A DNA stretch of 63,888 nt from Spirochaetaceae bacterium (GCA_009780675.1 WQZP01000014.1:1-63888); one strand, 5' to 3'. Counted from the first letter of the stretch, positions 1 to 8,538 are shown. The notes: generated by a model not told the origin, from the letters alone. Made by a program: numbers and translations.

Positions 1-1
1 A

Positions 2-151
2 ACAGTTGCGATGCATTTTATAGATGAGGATCATATGTGGCTTGAAGTTGTTTGGGATAACCCTAAATATCCAACCGACCCTGAATTTCCTACTGGCTAT
101 TTTGAAGGACCTTCACGTATTTTTTGGAGAGCAGAAAAAGTAGAGGATTAA
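2..151 (+). CDS. C-terminal end of an unknown protein (5' end outside window)
   Basis: An open frame runs in from the left edge and stops at TAA 149-151, giving 49 residues that include IDEDHMWLEVVWDNP and end in FWRAEKVED. The stretch is rich in aromatic and acidic residues with alternating hydrophobics, as in a beta-strand-rich domain. I do not recognise the family. No start codon or signal peptide is visible because the gene begins before the window. It points toward the minus-strand gene ending at 392, and the two are separated by a 240-base spacer with two hairpins. Confidence 0.6.
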   Translation, partial: TVAMHFIDEDHMWLEVVWDNPKYPTDPEFPTGYFEGPSRIFWRAEKVED

Positions 152-260
152 TAAAAAACCAATAGAGATGCCGTTACTGAATAGATTGTGAGGATTTTTA
201 AAACTTAGAGAAGGATTTTTTTATTAAAATGTTTTTAAAGATCTGCGCTGTCAGAAAATG

Positions 261-312
261 TATCCGTCAAATTAAGCGGAGAAAGACCTTTTTCCGCTTA
301 ATTTGACGGATA
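261..312. repeat. Perfect 20-bp inverted repeat (long hairpin)
   Basis: Positions 261-280 and 293-312 are exact reverse complements. The 12-base centre can pair four more times (one G-T wobble), leaving the tetraloop GACC, so the helix reaches about 24 bp. No clear T tract follows on either strand, so it is not a textbook terminator. It lies between convergent genes and could act as a processing site or 3' barrier, or be a small mobile palindrome. Confidence 0.75.
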
Positions 313-344
313 CCTCTAATTTAAAATAATCCCGCAAATATCAG

Positions 345-371
345 AAAAACCCAGCTGCCTGAGCAGCCGGG
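345..371 (-). terminator. Rho-independent terminator of the Ig-like lipoprotein gene
   Basis: On the minus strand, a 9-bp stem (CCCGGCTGC with GCAGCTGGG, one G-T wobble) and the loop TCAG are followed by TTTTT. It sits 20 bases past the stop codon at 392. Confidence 0.85.
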
Positions 372-391
372 CAATAATGCTTTACTAAGGG

Positions 392-2281
392 TTATTGCTG
401 ATTCTGCCCCTGGCCATCCTGATTTCCTGGTCGGGTAACCGTTACTGTTGCTGAACCAGATCTTGATGGATCAGCAACAGAAGTTGCGATAACATAGAGA
501 GTTCTTGCGACTTCATTGGCTGCTACTGTAAGCAATCCATTGGCATTAATGCTGGTTCCTGCTGTAACTGCTCCAGTGCCGGCAACATTCGAACTCACTC
601 TCCATGTTACAGCAGTACTTGGGTTGTTAGTGCCTGCAACCGAAGCATTGAATTGGACAGTAGTATTAACTCTTGTTGAACGGGTTGCAGGAGTAACAGT
701 TACACTGGTTACAGTAGGACTTACAACAGGAGGAGTTACAGGTGGTTGTACAGGTGGTTGTACAGGTGGAGTTACAGGCGGGGCAACAGGAGAAGTTACA
801 CTAACAGAAGCATTGCCAGATCTTGATGGATCAGCAACAGAAGTTGCGAAAATATAGAGAGTTCTTGTAGGTTCATTGGCTGATACTGTAAGCAATCCAT
901 TGGCATTAATACTGGTTCCAGCTGTAACTGCTCCGGTGCCAGCGAGATTCGAACTCACTCTCCATGTTACAGCATTGCTTGGGTTGTTAGTACCCACTAC
1001 CGAAGCGCTGAGTTGTACAGAATTGCCACTTGTTGTTGATTGGTTTGGGGGAGAGACAACTACAGCTGTTACTATGGGGATAATTACACTCACAGATGCA
1101 TTGCCAGATATTGCGGGGTTTGCTACAGAAGTTGCTGTAATAAAAAGTGTTGTCATGGTTTCGTTGGGCGCTATTGTAAGCAATCCATTGGCATTGATGT
1201 TGGTTCCTGCTGTAACTGCTCCGGTGCCGGCAATATTCGAACTCACTCTCCATGTTACGATATTTGCAGGGTTATTGGTCCCCATTACCGAAGCTGTAAA
1301 TTGGAGTGAGCTGCCACTTCTTAATGATTGGCTTGGAGGGCTGACAGCTACGCCTGTTACTATTGGAATAATTACACTAACATGAGCAGTGCCGGATTTT
1401 GTGGAATCAAATACAGAAGTTGCTGTAATAAAAAGCGTTGTTATGGTTTCATTTGGAGCTACTGTAAGCACGCCATTAATATCAATGCTGGTTCCTGCTG
1501 TAACAGGTCCGGTACCGCCAATGTCCGAGCTCACTCTCCATATTACAGCAGTACTTGGGTTGTGAGTTCCTACAACCGAAGCTGCAAACTGGACTGAGCT
1601 GCCGCTTCTTAATGATTGGTTTGGAGGACTCACAGTCACACTGGTTACAGTTGGGACAACTACGCTGGCAGAAACAGTATTGGACCTTGAACGGTCTACT
1701 ACAGAAGTTGCTGTGATATAGAGAGTGCGAAATGTTTCATTATTTGCTACTGAAAGCAACCCATTGGCATTTATGCTGGTTCCTGCTGCAACTGCTCCAG
1801 CGCCAGCCGCACTGGAACTGACCCTCCACGTTACTGTATTGTCAGGGTTGTTGGTTCCCATAACTTGTGCTCTAAACTGAAGGGTGCTGCCAGCTACTAC
1901 CATCTGATTCATTGGAGTAACTGTTACTCCGGACACAGTAACAACCCTTATTGGTCTGATATCGGAAAATCCATCCCGCGTGGAAGTTGCTATAACATAG
2001 AGAATAGAGGCGGTTTCGTTAGCAGCTACTGTAAGCATTCCGGTTTGTGTGATGGATGTTCCGGGCGTAACAGCTCCAGCCCCATTGCTTGTTGAGCTGA
2101 CTGTCCATTGTATGCTCCGGCCTGTTGCCCTAAGATTAAGAGTTCCTCCAGCCAATACAGATGATACATTACCATCAGTCCTGATACTTACAGAGTGAAA
2201 AATGCTGGCACACCCTGCTAAAAGCAACCCTGTTATTGCCGCAAGTATAATAAGTACGAAACATTTATTTATTTTCTTCAT
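392..2281 (-). CDS. Lipoprotein with six Ig-like (BIG2-type) repeats
   Basis: A secreted, lipid-anchored surface or periplasmic protein of 629 residues. The N-terminus is a lipoprotein signal (MKKINK, hydrophobic core, lipobox LLAGC). I chose the ATG at 2281 rather than the one two codons earlier because AGGAG lies 8 bases before it but only 2 before the first. Six domains of about 96 residues follow, each with a strand like VTVSPPNQSLRSGSSVQF and a core containing TWRVSS, AGTSINANG and LYITATSV. This pattern fits bacterial Ig-like group 2 domains, which usually mediate adhesion or act as spacers. A proline/valine-rich linker (PPV repeats) separates domains 5 and 6, and the tail is Gln/Gly/Asn-rich. 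The gene follows 2314-3132 by 32 bases, so the two are probably cotranscribed. The ligand is unknown. Confidence 0.85.
   Translation of the reverse strand: MKKINKCFVLIILAAITGLLLAGCASIFHSVSIRTDGNVSSVLAGGTLNLRATGRSIQWTVSSTSNGAGAVTPGTSITQTGMLTVAANETASILYVIATSTRDGFSDIRPIRVVTVSGVTVTPMNQMVVAGSTLQFRAQVMGTNNPDNTVTWRVSSSAAGAGAVAAGTSINANGLLSVANNETFRTLYITATSVVDRSRSNTVSASVVVPTVTSVTVSPPNQSLRSGSSVQFAASVVGTHNPSTAVIWRVSSDIGGTGPVTAGTSIDINGVLTVAPNETITTLFITATSVFDSTKSGTAHVSVIIPIVTGVAVSPPSQSLRSGSSLQFTASVMGTNNPANIVTWRVSSNIAGTGAVTAGTNINANGLLTIAPNETMTTLFITATSVANPAISGNASVSVIIPIVTAVVVSPPNQSTTSGNSVQLSASVVGTNNPSNAVTWRVSSNLAGTGAVTAGTSINANGLLTVSANEPTRTLYIFATSVADPSRSGNASVSVTSPVAPPVTPPVQPPVQPPVTPPVVSPTVTSVTVTPATRSTRVNTTVQFNASVAGTNNPSTAVTWRVSSNVAGTGAVTAGTSINANGLLTVAANEVARTLYVIATSVADPSRSGSATVTVTRPGNQDGQGQNQQ
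528..2115 (-). repeat. DNA-level tandem repeats of 288 bp inside the Ig-like lipoprotein gene
   Basis: The same DNA block (plus-strand landmark GTAAGCAATCCATTGGC or close variants) recurs at 528, 888, 1176, 1464, 1752 and, more diverged, 2031. The spacing is 288 bp for three intervals, 360 where the proline linker is inserted and 279 at the end. Identity between inner copies is high at the nucleotide level, so copy number could change by recombination. Confidence 0.85.
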
Positions 2282-2313
2282 AATCATAGCTCCTATATAT
2301 GAATGATTGTATG

Positions 2314-3132
2314 TTACCTTATGTTAAAAAATCCCACACATATTAAATATAATTCTCCATTAAAGCCAATGGGGTAATACCTTATTGTTGCCTTTTGTCC
2401 TAAAATAAATTGTTCTAATTCAGTTTGTACATATAACCAATATGAATTATTTTCAGAATAAACCCTGACTTTTTTTGAAAAATATTGACTGAAACCTTCA
2501 GCTCCAAAGCCTCTTGAAAACGATTCTAATAACATGATCTCATCATCTGTCAAAGCTAATAATTCCGTACCAAAAGTTATAACTGATCTTATGCGAACAT
2601 ATCTTGCGCTAGTGTTTATTATTATATCACCTCTTTCACTTATTAACTCAAAGCCTTGAAAGAATTCATTTTCTATAAATTCTATATTATAAAATTCAAA
2701 TCTATCTTCAAGAGATTCCGAAACATCCAAAATAATATCATTATAATACCATATTCTTCTCGTAACTACATTTCTAGTATCAACTTCTTCTATTGCTCTA
2801 TTAAATCCATATACCTTATAATATCCATCAGTAAAAAGCATCTCATACTTTTCTATAACACCATTTCTGTAATGTTGAATTTGTAATTTTATTCCAGTTC
2901 TATTGATTACTTCGTCTATTGGTTCTAAAATTGATTTAACGATTCCACCAAATGAATTATGATATGTTATTGACCTTGAAATATTGGTTCTTGTAATTCC
3001 ATCATTATTTAATATATGTTCAACTGTTCTCCCGCCATAAATATTTACTTCTTCAATAATGTTCGTTTGCTGAGAAAAAATATCCATAGCACAATACAAC
3101 ATAATCAGGGTGAAAATAAATATATTTCTCAT
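2314..3132 (-). CDS. Exported protein of unknown function
   Basis: This 272-residue protein starts with a signal peptide (MRNIFIFTLIMLYCAMDIFSQQ) likely cleaved after FSQ. The rest is rich in Asn, Tyr, Ile, Arg and Glu and appears to be mostly beta strand, with motifs such as YRNGVIEKYEMLFTDGYYKV and IIINTSARYVRIRSV. It could be a periplasmic beta protein; I do not recognise a family. AAGGAG lies 9 bases before the ATG. It is the first gene of a probable two-gene unit with the downstream Ig-like lipoprotein, and it is divergent from gpmI. Confidence 0.75.
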   Translation of the reverse strand: MRNIFIFTLIMLYCAMDIFSQQTNIIEEVNIYGGRTVEHILNNDGITRTNISRSITYHNSFGGIVKSILEPIDEVINRTGIKLQIQHYRNGVIEKYEMLFTDGYYKVYGFNRAIEEVDTRNVVTRRIWYYNDIILDVSESLEDRFEFYNIEFIENEFFQGFELISERGDIIINTSARYVRIRSVITFGTELLALTDDEIMLLESFSRGFGAEGFSQYFSKKVRVYSENNSYWLYVQTELEQFILGQKATIRYYPIGFNGELYLICVGFFNIR

Positions 3133-3219
3133 ATCATTGGCTCCTTAGATATAATAACAGGTTTTTTACATTTGACAAGGGTAAGTATAATGCCTGAAGA
3201 AAAATCAAATCAGAATAGA

Positions 3220-3248
3220 TTGATAATCTGTCATAAAAATATTATAAT
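3220..3248 (+). promoter_or_regulatory. Sigma-70-type promoter of gpmI
   Basis: The -35 box is TTGATA (3220-3225), the spacer is 17 bases and the -10 box TATAAT (3243-3248) is perfect. The expected start near 3255 leaves a leader of about 30 bases before the gpmI ATG at 3286. Confidence 0.7.
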
Positions 3249-3285
3249 CATTGTAATAAATATACATTTAAAGGAGAGTCGCGTT

Positions 3286-4935
3286 ATGCTCAAATCTCTT
3301 GCAAAAAAAAATAACTTTACAAAAAGAAAAGGGCCTGTTGTTCTTGTTATTATGGATGGTGTAGGTTTTGGTAAATATAAAGAAGGAGATGCTGTAGCTG
3401 CGGCTCTTATGCCAAATCTTAGCTCAATGCAAAATTCTTTCCCATTTGTAAAGCTTAAAGCTCATGGGACAGCAGTTGGACTCCCTGCAGATGATGATAT
3501 GGGCAACAGCGAAGTAGGGCACAATGCAATGGGTTGTGGCAGAGTTTTTGCGCAAGGAGCAAAGCTTGTAGGCGAATCAATTGAATCAGGAAAGATTTTC
3601 AAAGGAAATACATGGAATAAACTTGTTTCCAATGTAAAAACAGGGAACAAGACACTACATTTTATGGGATTATTTTCTGATGGTAATGTTCATAGTAACA
3701 TCAGCCATCTTAAAGCAATGATCGTTAAAGCAAAAGAAGAAGGGGTTTCCAAAGTGCGCATTCATATTCTCCTTGATGGAAGAGATGTGGGTGAAACCTC
3801 TGCTTTAGAATATATTGACCCTTTTGAGGAATTTTTATCATCCCTCAGGAGCAGTTCTTTTGACTGCGCGATTGCTTCTGGTGGCGGCAGAATGGTTATC
3901 ACAATGGACAGGTATGGCGCTAACTGGGGTATGGTTGAAAAAGGGTGGAATACCCATGTGCTTGCAGAGGGCCGGATGTTTAAATCAGCGCATGAAGCTG
4001 TTGAAATACTTAGAAACGAAACAGGGGCAATTGATCAGGATATTCCCCCATTTATCATAGAAAAAGATGGGCAGCCGTTAGGCCCTATTATGGATGGAGA
4101 TTCTGTAATACTATATAATTTCAGGGGAGACAGGGCTCTTGAAATCACAGAAGCTTTTGAGAAAAAAGATTTTACCCGTTTTGACCGCAAAAGGTATCCA
4201 GCTGTAGAATATGCAGGGATGATGGAATATGATGGCGATGCTCATGTCCCCAGGCAATTTCTTGTAGACCCCCCTTCAATAGAGAGGACACTGGGTGAAT
4301 ATCTTGTTGCAACAGAAGTAAAGCAACTTGCAATAAGTGAGACTCAAAAATTCGGTCATGTGACCTATTTTTTCAATGGCAACAGGACAGGGAAATTCTC
4401 AGAAGATCTTGAAGATTATGTTGAAGTTCCATCAGATATTATCCCATTTGAGCAAAGGCCCTGGATGAAGTGCGCAGATATAACAGACAAAGTAATCGAA
4501 GCAATTAAATCAGGCAAGTATGATTTTATAAGACTTAATTATCCTAACGGCGATATGGTAGGTCATACAGGTATTTATGAAGCTGTTGTATGCTCAATGG
4601 AAGCGCTTGATCTGTGTCTTGGCAGATTAATGAAAGCTGTTGAAGAAGCAAAGGGTGTAATGATCGTTACATCAGATCATGGAAATGCTGATGATATGTA
4701 TGAGCATGAAAAAGATGGAAAAGTTAAACTAAAAGGAAATGGGAAGCCAAAAGCAAAGACAGCACATTCGCTTAATCCTGTTCCATGTATAATAGTTGAT
4801 ACTGAATATAAAGGGGAATATGACAAGCAGTTAAGAGAAGGGCTTGGCATAAGTTCCATTGCAGCAACGTGTGTTGAGCTTTTGGGGTATAATCCGCCGG
4901 AAGATTATAATTCTTCGGTGTTGATTTGGAAATAA
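3286..4935 (+). CDS. gpmI: 2,3-bisphosphoglycerate-independent phosphoglycerate mutase
   Basis: Interconverts 3- and 2-phosphoglycerate in lower glycolysis, using two bound divalent metals and a phosphoserine intermediate. The 549-residue protein has the alkaline-phosphatase-superfamily layout: metal ligand in VIMDGVGFG (D24), catalytic serine in DMGNSEVGHNAMG (S75), the inserted phosphotransferase domain with HILLDGRDVGETSA, and the C-terminal metal motifs TSDHGNADDM and KTAHSLNPVPCI. The frame is open further upstream, but ATG 3286 is preferred because AAGGAG lies 10 bases before it and a promoter lies at 3220-3248. Length is slightly above the usual 510-520. The gene appears monocistronic and is followed by a hairpin. 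Confidence 0.96.
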   Translation: MLKSLAKKNNFTKRKGPVVLVIMDGVGFGKYKEGDAVAAALMPNLSSMQNSFPFVKLKAHGTAVGLPADDDMGNSEVGHNAMGCGRVFAQGAKLVGESIESGKIFKGNTWNKLVSNVKTGNKTLHFMGLFSDGNVHSNISHLKAMIVKAKEEGVSKVRIHILLDGRDVGETSALEYIDPFEEFLSSLRSSSFDCAIASGGGRMVITMDRYGANWGMVEKGWNTHVLAEGRMFKSAHEAVEILRNETGAIDQDIPPFIIEKDGQPLGPIMDGDSVILYNFRGDRALEITEAFEKKDFTRFDRKRYPAVEYAGMMEYDGDAHVPRQFLVDPPSIERTLGEYLVATEVKQLAISETQKFGHVTYFFNGNRTGKFSEDLEDYVEVPSDIIPFEQRPWMKCADITDKVIEAIKSGKYDFIRLNYPNGDMVGHTGIYEAVVCSMEALDLCLGRLMKAVEEAKGVMIVTSDHGNADDMYEHEKDGKVKLKGNGKPKAKTAHSLNPVPCIIVDTEYKGEYDKQLREGLGISSIAATCVELLGYNPPEDYNSSVLIWK

Positions 4936-4951
4936 GTATATCATTCTGTTA

Positions 4952-4979
4952 TTGCCGGTGCGCAAGGCACACCCGGCAA
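4952..4979. repeat. REP-like intergenic palindrome
   Basis: TTGCCGG (4952-4958) pairs with CCGGCAA (4973-4979), with an inner TGC/GCA stem. The flank TCTGTTATT is shared with the hairpin at 61652-61677. There is no T tract, but it lies between the convergent gpmI and outer-membrane-protein genes and may protect their 3' ends. Confidence 0.6.
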
Positions 4980-5021
4980 CCCATGTATTAAGCCTGCTGG
5001 AAAATCAATTAACCAAGCCAC

Positions 5022-6269
5022 TTACCAGCCAAAACGGTATCTGGTACCTAACTCAAAAGATAAATATGGCTCTGATTTTTCCTTGTCCATATATTGACGG
5101 GGAGGATTAAGTGTCCAAAATCCTGACATATCAAGAACAGATGGGGTACGGCGTCTGGGAGATAATAAAGGGAGATTCAAAGATAAAGCAAGAGTAAGCT
5201 TGGATTTATGAATATTATCAAAGTAGTAAATTGCTCCGAAAGTTGTATGCTGAGAGCGATAAAAAAGACTCCCTTTGAAATATCCAGTATCAGGATAATC
5301 AGACAAGAAGAATCTTGAAACAGAAAAAAAGTGCTTGTAGCCACCTTCAAGTGTAAACCCAAACTGTGACTCTGAAAATACTCCATGTGTTCTTAATCCG
5401 AATATGTCATTTTTCGCTGCTGCGTCAAAATTACCCCTTGTGTATAAAAGTTGAGGATAAAGAGCAAGGGGGCCAAGATCAACCCTGTTAAACGAAAGGT
5501 TCAGAGCAGCGTTAAGGGAGTTTACAAGAGCTCTTATCCTAAAATCTTCTTGTTCTTCCGGAGAATTTACGACGTTATTTCCCAAACCAAGATAGCCGAA
5601 AACATTATTTAAGACTCTCCCCACATAAGCAAAACCAGATGTATTAACCATCGGTACAATGGCAATTCTAAAGGCAGAAGATGATGCTGTGTCATCACTA
5701 GCCAACCCAAAGTAAATTCCGCTTTTTACAGTATCTGTATTAATAAATACCCCAGTTCCTAAAAACGTTCCCCCTCTTTCTTCTGCAACATATATTGGCC
5801 CTTTTCTTTCAATACCATGATATATGTATTCATATTCTTCGACTATACCATATGATGTTGCTTGTCCAATGTGCGTAATAAATGGAAGGACATACAATGT
5901 GCTGCTTACTCTGGTTTGCGCCCCTAATAACAGGTTTACATCCTCGCTGCCTTTGAATTTATCTTTATGTTTGCCGCGGCCATATGGGAAGCTTAGACCA
6001 TGCAGAGATCCAAGATATTCATCTTTATATTTTAATGTTGAAAAACGTGTACTCATACTCATAAATAAAAGTGAATTAAAATCGTTTTCTATCTGAAACC
6101 ACGTTAGTGATGTCATTTCCTGTTGAAAATATGTCCACCTGTCAGGATTGGAAAATGGCATATTAACAAAAGCCTGAGCAAAGCCAGGGACAGGGAACAG
6201 GGAAATTATAATAACTAAAAAAATTAAGCACAAAAAACGATGTACTCTGATTTTTGTTGACGCAGACAT
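5022..6269 (-). CDS. Predicted outer-membrane beta-barrel protein
   Basis: This 415-residue protein has a signal peptide (hydrophobic LCLIFLVIIISLF, cleavage near GFAQA) followed by alternating polar/hydrophobic, aromatic-rich strands (for example FFSVSRFFLSDYPDTGYF, LTLALSLNLPLLS). It ends in SFELGTRYRFGW, a final strand closing on an aromatic residue as BAM-inserted barrels do. AAGGAG lies 8 bases before the ATG. It is 21 bases downstream of ecfT and is the last gene of the ecfA-ecfT operon, which suggests, but does not prove, that it helps the ECF substrate cross the outer membrane. No TonB box or porin family was recognised. Confidence 0.75.
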   Translation of the reverse strand: MSASTKIRVHRFLCLIFLVIIISLFPVPGFAQAFVNMPFSNPDRWTYFQQEMTSLTWFQIENDFNSLLFMSMSTRFSTLKYKDEYLGSLHGLSFPYGRGKHKDKFKGSEDVNLLLGAQTRVSSTLYVLPFITHIGQATSYGIVEEYEYIYHGIERKGPIYVAEERGGTFLGTGVFINTDTVKSGIYFGLASDDTASSSAFRIAIVPMVNTSGFAYVGRVLNNVFGYLGLGNNVVNSPEEQEDFRIRALVNSLNAALNLSFNRVDLGPLALYPQLLYTRGNFDAAAKNDIFGLRTHGVFSESQFGFTLEGGYKHFFSVSRFFLSDYPDTGYFKGSLFYRSQHTTFGAIYYFDNIHKSKLTLALSLNLPLLSPRRRTPSVLDMSGFWTLNPPRQYMDKEKSEPYLSFELGTRYRFGW

Positions 6270-6290
6270 AGAAAAACTCCTTTGCTTATC

Positions 6291-7046
6291 TTAGGCTACC
6301 ACAAAAAGCAGGCTAGTCGCGCAAATGGCAAGTATGAACCAGTCCAGCTTATTTATTTTAAAAAGTGCTCTTGTTCTTACTTCCGAATAACAGCGTGATT
6401 CCATTGCGTAAACGATTTCATCAGCTCTTCTAAGTATTTGCCCAAGAAGAGGAAAAACAATAAAATTAACCCTTTTTATTGGGTTTTTCCTGAGCTCTAT
6501 GCACCTGGATTTTTGCGCGTTCATTATTTCTGTGTAGCTGTCAAATATAACAGGAATTAACGCAAAGGTCAGGCTGATCATTGTTGCAATCCGTACTTCG
6601 GGTATAAATGGAACCGGGCGCAAATACCACTCTATAACATTTTTAAATGTCAATAACGAAGTTGTGCCTGTAACAACAGTACAAACCATAATAATAGTAA
6701 TCAGCCTACCAGCAAAACGTAAGCCTGTAATTACACCTTGCATGGAAACCCTTTCAATGGGGAAGCCTGGTATTGGATCACCAGGTACATTAAAAGCATT
6801 AGTAAAAAGTACAATTAAAATAATTATGGCAAAAAATTTCATGTCTTTTAGTAATGCGATAATCGGAAGTTTTGTTATAATTAAAGCAATAAAGACAAGA
6901 GATAACAGCGTCAGGTAATGCTGCCATTCAGAGGCAAAACTTGCTGACAAGCTAAGTAATACCATGCACAGCAGCTTTATCCTGCCATCCATAATATGCA
7001 AAGCTGTGTTTTTATGTATATAGTGGAAAAATGTCACCTGAGCCAT
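6291..7046 (-). CDS. ecfT: ECF transporter transmembrane (T) component
   Basis: EcfT couples ATP hydrolysis by EcfA to a substrate-binding S component in vitamin or metal uptake. The 251-residue protein has five or so hydrophobic segments (LLCMVLLSLSASFA, YLTLLSLVFIALIIT, FFAIIILIVLFTNAF, a central one, and the C-terminal WFILAICATSLLFVVA). It carries two coupling-helix motifs at the usual places, AQKSRCIELR and AMESRCYSE; the arginine is kept, but SRC replaces the common ARG. The ATG overlaps the end of ecfA by 13 bases, which suggests translational coupling. No S component is encoded nearby, so the substrate (biotin or another vitamin) is open. Confidence 0.88.
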   Translation of the reverse strand: MAQVTFFHYIHKNTALHIMDGRIKLLCMVLLSLSASFASEWQHYLTLLSLVFIALIITKLPIIALLKDMKFFAIIILIVLFTNAFNVPGDPIPGFPIERVSMQGVITGLRFAGRLITIIMVCTVVTGTTSLLTFKNVIEWYLRPVPFIPEVRIATMISLTFALIPVIFDSYTEIMNAQKSRCIELRKNPIKRVNFIVFPLLGQILRRADEIVYAMESRCYSEVRTRALFKINKLDWFILAICATSLLFVVA

Positions 7047-7783
7047 GTCATTGACCCAATTTCTCCGCCATTTCTAAGTGGCATCCTGACACCATATTTT
7101 TCGGAGCAATAAATAACGTCTTCTGGTTTGCCATCCTCTACAAGCTCTCCTTTATGAAAAATAACCAGTCTGTCAGCATGCGCCAATGTTTTTTCGAGTT
7201 CGTGCGTAACAAGAATAATCGTATTGCCAGCTTTGTGAAGTTCATCAAGTTGTCGCAATACCTGTACAACTCCCGGATAATCCAAACCTGCGAGTGGTTC
7301 ATCAAAAATAATTATATTAGGGTTCATGGCAAGCACGCCAGCAACAGCCAGCTTCTTTTTTTGCCCGCCAGATAAAGTATGCGGGCTTTTAGTGGATAAA
7401 TCACTTATCCCAACAATTTCCAAAGACTCCCGTACTGCTTTCTCAACCTCTGCTATTGGCAAATTCAGGTTTTCCGGTCCAAAAGCAACATCTTCTGCTA
7501 CTGTTTGCCCAACAATCTGGCTATCTGAATCCTGAAAAATCAACCCTATTTTTCGTCTTGCCAAGGTTATATTCTTCTTTATTGGTTTTCCGTTAATAAG
7601 TACTTCCCCTTTTGTGGGAACAAGCAGGCCATTTAAGTGACGAATAAAAACTGTTTTGCCAGAACCGTTAGCTCCAGCAATAATAACAAATTCGCCGCTA
7701 TTGATCTTCAGGCTAATGTCCTTAATGGCTACAGTACCTTCCGGGAAAACATGGGTTAAATTTTTTGCTTCTAAAAGAGACAT
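7034..7783 (-). CDS. ecfA: ECF transporter ATP-binding protein
   Basis: Cytoplasmic ABC ATPase that powers an energy-coupling-factor importer. All motifs are intact in 249 residues: Walker A GANGSGKT (37-44), Q-loop FQDSDSQI (Q84), signature LSGGQ (137-141), Walker B IIIFDE and switch His in VTHELE (H194). The DSDSQIVGQTVAEDVAFG segment is typical of the CbiO/BioM/EcfA group. Only one ATPase gene is present, so it may act as a homodimer (BioM-like) unless a second is encoded elsewhere. An in-frame TAG lies 9 bases upstream, which fixes the start. The nearest good AAAGGAG is about 17 bases away, so GTAGAG 7 bases before the ATG may serve instead. First gene of the operon. Confidence 0.93.
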   Translation of the reverse strand: MSLLEAKNLTHVFPEGTVAIKDISLKINSGEFVIIAGANGSGKTVFIRHLNGLLVPTKGEVLINGKPIKKNITLARRKIGLIFQDSDSQIVGQTVAEDVAFGPENLNLPIAEVEKAVRESLEIVGISDLSTKSPHTLSGGQKKKLAVAGVLAMNPNIIIFDEPLAGLDYPGVVQVLRQLDELHKAGNTIILVTHELEKTLAHADRLVIFHKGELVEDGKPEDVIYCSEKYGVRMPLRNGGEIGSMTWLR

Positions 7784-7930
7784 TATATATCTCTACCAAT
7801 CTCCTTTAATATATAAAGTAATATTAACTCAAGTACGTTTAATTAAGTACAGCATAATATAAGTTCTGTCAACAATAGAGTGTACGCATTATTGCAAAGA
7901 AATGGCTATAAATGGGTGCGGGAGGATCTT

Positions 7931-8533
7931 CTAATAAGTATTTTCATCCATGTTGCGAAATTCATTTAAAACACGGTCAACCCTTGCAATGTGCCTGTTG
8001 ATTATAACATTATAATCAAGCAGACCATTTCTGATTCTATATGCCTGGTCTTCCCATGCCTGGATATTCTCAAGCGGTGTCCATGTATGAGGTACTTGAG
8101 CGCTCCATTTAAGAGCTTCTGCCCAATAAATTCTGGCAAATTCATATAACTCTCTTGCTATTTCCAGACTTCGTATATTTTCCCTTCGCCATGGAGCATT
8201 AAAAAAGTAAGCATTTCTCTTATCATACCTGCTTCCAAGACCTAAATACAATTCAACAAGTTTTATGCTTACATGCATTCTGAAAAGATTCCTGTATCTT
8301 GCCCATTCCTCTCTGGTTTTTATAACAGTAAGCGCATATAAAGGATTGGCAAAGTCAGCTCTTAAAGCCCGCTCAAGATAAAATATATTCTCAAGATAAT
8401 CTTCCGGAAACCGGTTAAAATGAACGTGGTATAATCTATAAAATTGTTCTGCATATAGAATTCTATGCGCAAAAACTGATGTTAGCGGTAAAGTTAAGAA
8501 AAAAAGCACGAGAATGATTTTTATTTTGTTCAT
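7931..8533 (-). CDS. Exported helical protein of unknown function, downstream of tmk
   Basis: About 200 residues. I start at MNKIKIILVLFFLTLPLTSVFA because this is a clean signal peptide; a start 12 codons upstream would overlap tmk and put a charged stretch in front. The ATG lies 5 bases after the tmk stop and has no clear ribosome-binding site, so it probably depends on translation of tmk. The mature protein is helical and rich in Arg, Tyr and Trp (LYAEQFYRLYHVHFNRFP, ARELYEFARIYWAEALKW, LDYNVIINRHIARVDRVL). A tmk-linked protein of this kind exists in other treponemes as far as I recall, but I know of no assigned function. Confidence 0.75.
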   Translation of the reverse strand: MNKIKIILVLFFLTLPLTSVFAHRILYAEQFYRLYHVHFNRFPEDYLENIFYLERALRADFANPLYALTVIKTREEWARYRNLFRMHVSIKLVELYLGLGSRYDKRNAYFFNAPWRRENIRSLEIARELYEFARIYWAEALKWSAQVPHTWTPLENIQAWEDQAYRIRNGLLDYNVIINRHIARVDRVLNEFRNMDENTY

Positions 8534-8538
8534 TATTT

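Noticed and set aside
516-1597. Plus-strand open frames of up to 169 residues antisense to the Ig-like lipoprotein gene
   Set aside because: They repeat with the 288-bp unit, have no ribosome-binding site and merely mirror the repetitive coding strand.
3172-3191. TTGACA followed by TATAAT upstream of gpmI
   Set aside because: The spacer is only 8 bases; the pair at 3220-3248 has a 17-base spacer and is better placed.
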